Source: Actinomycetota bacterium (GTDB lineage Bacteria; Actinomycetota; Thermoleophilia; Gaiellales; Gaiellaceae). From it: 14,875 bases of DNA. Positions 13,524 through 14,875 of the stretch are shown piece by piece. The DNA lies in the NCBI GenBank assembly GCA_020029625.1, contig JAIBJP010000026.1:1-14875 (forward strand), in the 5' to 3' direction. Within the stretch, counting starts at the first letter, position 1; the number at the start of each line of letters is the position of its first letter. The notes beneath the pieces are model-generated. The model made no database searches, was not told the DNA's origin, and was given only the letters and a program-made list of their open reading frames with translations. The position numbers and the translations under genes were made by a program.

Positions 13524-14750
13524 TTGCAGGGAACGATGGAGACAGCCCGCACCGCCGCGACGCCCAAGGAGACTATCGAGCGGATCCTGACCCTCGCTCG
13601 CCGCCAGCTCGGGATGGACGTCGCCTTCGTCGCCGCGATCGAGAACGGCCTCGAGAAGATCCGCGCGACCGAGGGCGACGCCGAGTCGTTTGGCCTCGAC
13701 GGCGGGATCAGCATTCCCCTCGAGGAGTCGTACTCCAACCTGATGGTCAAGGGGCAGCTGGCGAACGTCGTTCCCGACACGAAGGCTGACGAGCTGGTCA
13801 AGGACCTCGCGGTCACCACGTCGGCCGACATCGGCTCCTACGTCGGCGTCCCGGTCCACCTCTGGGACGGGCGGCTGTTCGGAACCCTGTGCTGCCTCAG
13901 TCATGCCGCCGAGCCTTCGCTGGACGAGCGGGACGCGCGCTTCATGCAGGTCCTTGCCGCGGTCATCGGCGACCAGGTCGAGTACCAGACCCTCCAGGAC
14001 GAGCGGAAGAACATGCTCTCGGACCGGGTCCAGGGGGCTCTCTCGAGAGGCGTCGACATGGTCTTCCAGCCCGTCTACGACCTCGAGCAAGGCGATGTGT
14101 TCGCCTACGAGGCGCTCGCGCGCTTCCCAGTGGAGCCGTACCGGCCGCCCTCGGACTGGTTCGCGGACGCTGCCGAGGTCGGTCTCGGAGTCGAGCTCGA
14201 GCTCGCGGCGATCGACAGCGCGCTCGTGAAGGTGGAGGAGCTGCCCGAGGGAGTCAGGCTGGCGCTCAACGTCTCTCCGCTGACCGCTCTCTCGCCGCAC
14301 TTCTTCAATCTCCTCGCGCCGCGCGCGAACCGCGTCATCATCGAGGTCACCGAGCACGAGCGGGTTGAGGATTACGACGCGCTCAACGAAGCCCTCACGC
14401 CGCTCCGCCGCTTGGGGGCCTGGGTCGCCATCGACGACGTCGGCGCTGGGTTCGCCAGCCTGAGCCACATCCTCCGTCTCGCTCCCGACATCGTAAAGCT
14501 CGATCTCAGCCTGACGCGGGGCATTGCGGGCGATCCCGCGCGGGATGCTCTCGCATCCTCGCTTGTCGACTTTGCGTCGGGGATCGACGCGACCATCGGC
14601 GCCGAAGGCATCGAGACGCAGAGCGAGCTCGACCGCCTCCGCGTGCTCAAGGTCAGGTATGGACAGGGCTTCCATCTCGGTGTGCCCGCGGCGCTCGAGG
14701 TGCCGCAGGAGCACGACGACGACCCCTGGGCTGGTGAGGACGTTGCGTGA
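13524..14750 (+). CDS. GAF-EAL protein, probable cyclic-di-GMP phosphodiesterase
   Basis: The 408-residue soluble protein has an N-terminal GAF-like sensor (about 17-158; core SYVGVPVHLWDGRLFGTLCC at 105-124) and a C-terminal EAL domain (about 168-395). EAL domains cleave the second messenger cyclic-di-GMP to pGpG. Catalytic residues are all in place: Glu 196 in YEALARF, Asn 249 in LALNVSP, Glu 274 in IIEVTEH, Asp 304-Asp 305 in IDDVGAG, Lys 325 in IVKLDLS, Glu 361 in AEGIET and Gln 381 in GQGFH. No GGDEF domain or membrane helix is present, so it should act as a cytoplasmic phosphodiesterase gated by a ligand of the GAF domain. TTG 13524 is preferred because GGAGG ends seven bases upstream; ATG 13536 has only AGGGA three bases away. 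Its end overlaps the small membrane ORF that follows. Confidence 0.92.
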   Translation: MQGTMETARTAATPKETIERILTLARRQLGMDVAFVAAIENGLEKIRATEGDAESFGLDGGISIPLEESYSNLMVKGQLANVVPDTKADELVKDLAVTTSADIGSYVGVPVHLWDGRLFGTLCCLSHAAEPSLDERDARFMQVLAAVIGDQVEYQTLQDERKNMLSDRVQGALSRGVDMVFQPVYDLEQGDVFAYEALARFPVEPYRPPSDWFADAAEVGLGVELELAAIDSALVKVEELPEGVRLALNVSPLTALSPHFFNLLAPRANRVIIEVTEHERVEDYDALNEALTPLRRLGAWVAIDDVGAGFASLSHILRLAPDIVKLDLSLTRGIAGDPARDALASSLVDFASGIDATIGAEGIETQSELDRLRVLKVRYGQGFHLGVPAALEVPQEHDDDPWAGEDVA

Positions 14751-14823
14751 GGCGATCACGCTCTTCTATCTGCTGCTGGCGCTGGCGGGGAGCCTGGTCG
14801 CCCGCCTTCCCGACGCCTTCTAG
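14734..14823 (+). CDS. Probable 29-residue single-helix membrane peptide
   Basis: GTG at 14734 (or TTG at 14743) opens a short frame that overlaps the end of the GAF-EAL gene by 17 bases and reads REAITLFYLLLALAGSLVAR, then LPDAF and stop. It would be one membrane helix with a basic N-terminal flank. In this frame almost every third codon position beyond the overlap is G or C, as in the real genes here, and the frame ends just before a hairpin. There is no clear ribosome site, so expression would depend on coupling to the upstream gene. I know of no family for it. Confidence 0.4.
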   Translation: MRTLREAITLFYLLLALAGSLVARLPDAF

Positions 14824-14828
14824 GCCCG

Positions 14829-14865
14829 AAGAGTTCCTCCTTTTGGGGGAGGTATGCAGGCTCTT
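14829..14865 (+). terminator. Two-tier inverted repeat at the right edge
   Basis: CCTCC (14836-14840) can pair with GGAGG (14848-14852), and the flanking AAGAG (14829-14833) with CTCTT (14861-14865). No T-run follows. The GGAGG is also a perfect ribosome site, so the structure may instead mask a start for a gene continuing beyond the window; the role cannot be decided here. Confidence 0.35.
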
Positions 14866-14875
14866 GAGCGCCTAT

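Noticed and set aside
13326..14759. 477-codon minus-strand frame opposite the GAF-EAL gene
   Set aside because: The plus strand has all catalytic EAL motifs; the antisense frame is an Arg/Glu/Asp-rich shadow.
14854..14875. ATG after GGGGGAGG as the start of a new gene
   Set aside because: Only one base separates the purine run from the ATG, too short for a ribosome site, and just seven codons are visible.

Overview
The window is gene-dense, very GC-rich bacterial DNA (strong G/C at third codon positions, GTG and TTG starts, many 4-base ATGA/TTGA overlaps between genes). Gene content (DrrA/DrrB-type exporters, Tat-exported Cys-rich protein, three-gene proton transhydrogenase, a DUF6457-like small protein, GAF-EAL protein) fits a high-GC actinobacterium, and the overall flavour suggests Thermoleophilia (Gaiellales/Solirubrobacterales-like). 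That placement is inference, not a measurement. No tRNA, rRNA, CRISPR, insertion sequence or prophage gene was seen, and no gap between genes exceeds about 100 bases.

Positions 1-5659 (+) hold an ABC export block whose upstream end is outside the window: the C-terminal part of an FtsX-like permease, a protein with two complete ABC ATPase domains joined by an AbrB-like linker, then a DrrA-type ATPase with two ABC-2 permeases. Genes overlap or sit a few bases apart, so one transcript is likely.

Positions 5742-8582 (+) hold what I consider the most interesting part: a compact locus that looks like a rearranged methylamine-dehydrogenase (mau) cluster. It has a MauE-like membrane domain fused to a MauD/thioredoxin-like CxxC domain, a Tat-exported Cys-rich protein whose C-terminal half resembles the TTQ-bearing light chain MauA, a possible 22-residue hydrophobic peptide, and a five-helix membrane domain fused to a beta-propeller-like domain. 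The heavy chain of classical methylamine dehydrogenase is also a beta-propeller. A reasonable model is a membrane-linked redox enzyme with its own disulfide-maturation protein; TTQ formation is unproven and no MauG is visible.

Positions 8690-10358 (+) encode a secreted subtilisin-like (S8) protease without a visible I9 propeptide and a small MOSC-domain protein. On the minus strand, 10355-13139, lie pntAA, pntAB and pntB, encoding the proton-translocating NAD(P) transhydrogenase. MOSC and pntB converge with overlapping stop codons. Divergent from pntAA is a small DUF6457-like gene (13184-13426), followed by a GAF-EAL cyclic-di-GMP phosphodiesterase (13524-14750) and a probable 29-residue membrane peptide overlapping its end. 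Two plus-strand genes (9945 and 13184) have an identical TATCCT hexamer 6-7 bases before ATG and no Shine-Dalgarno sequence, suggesting leaderless transcripts.
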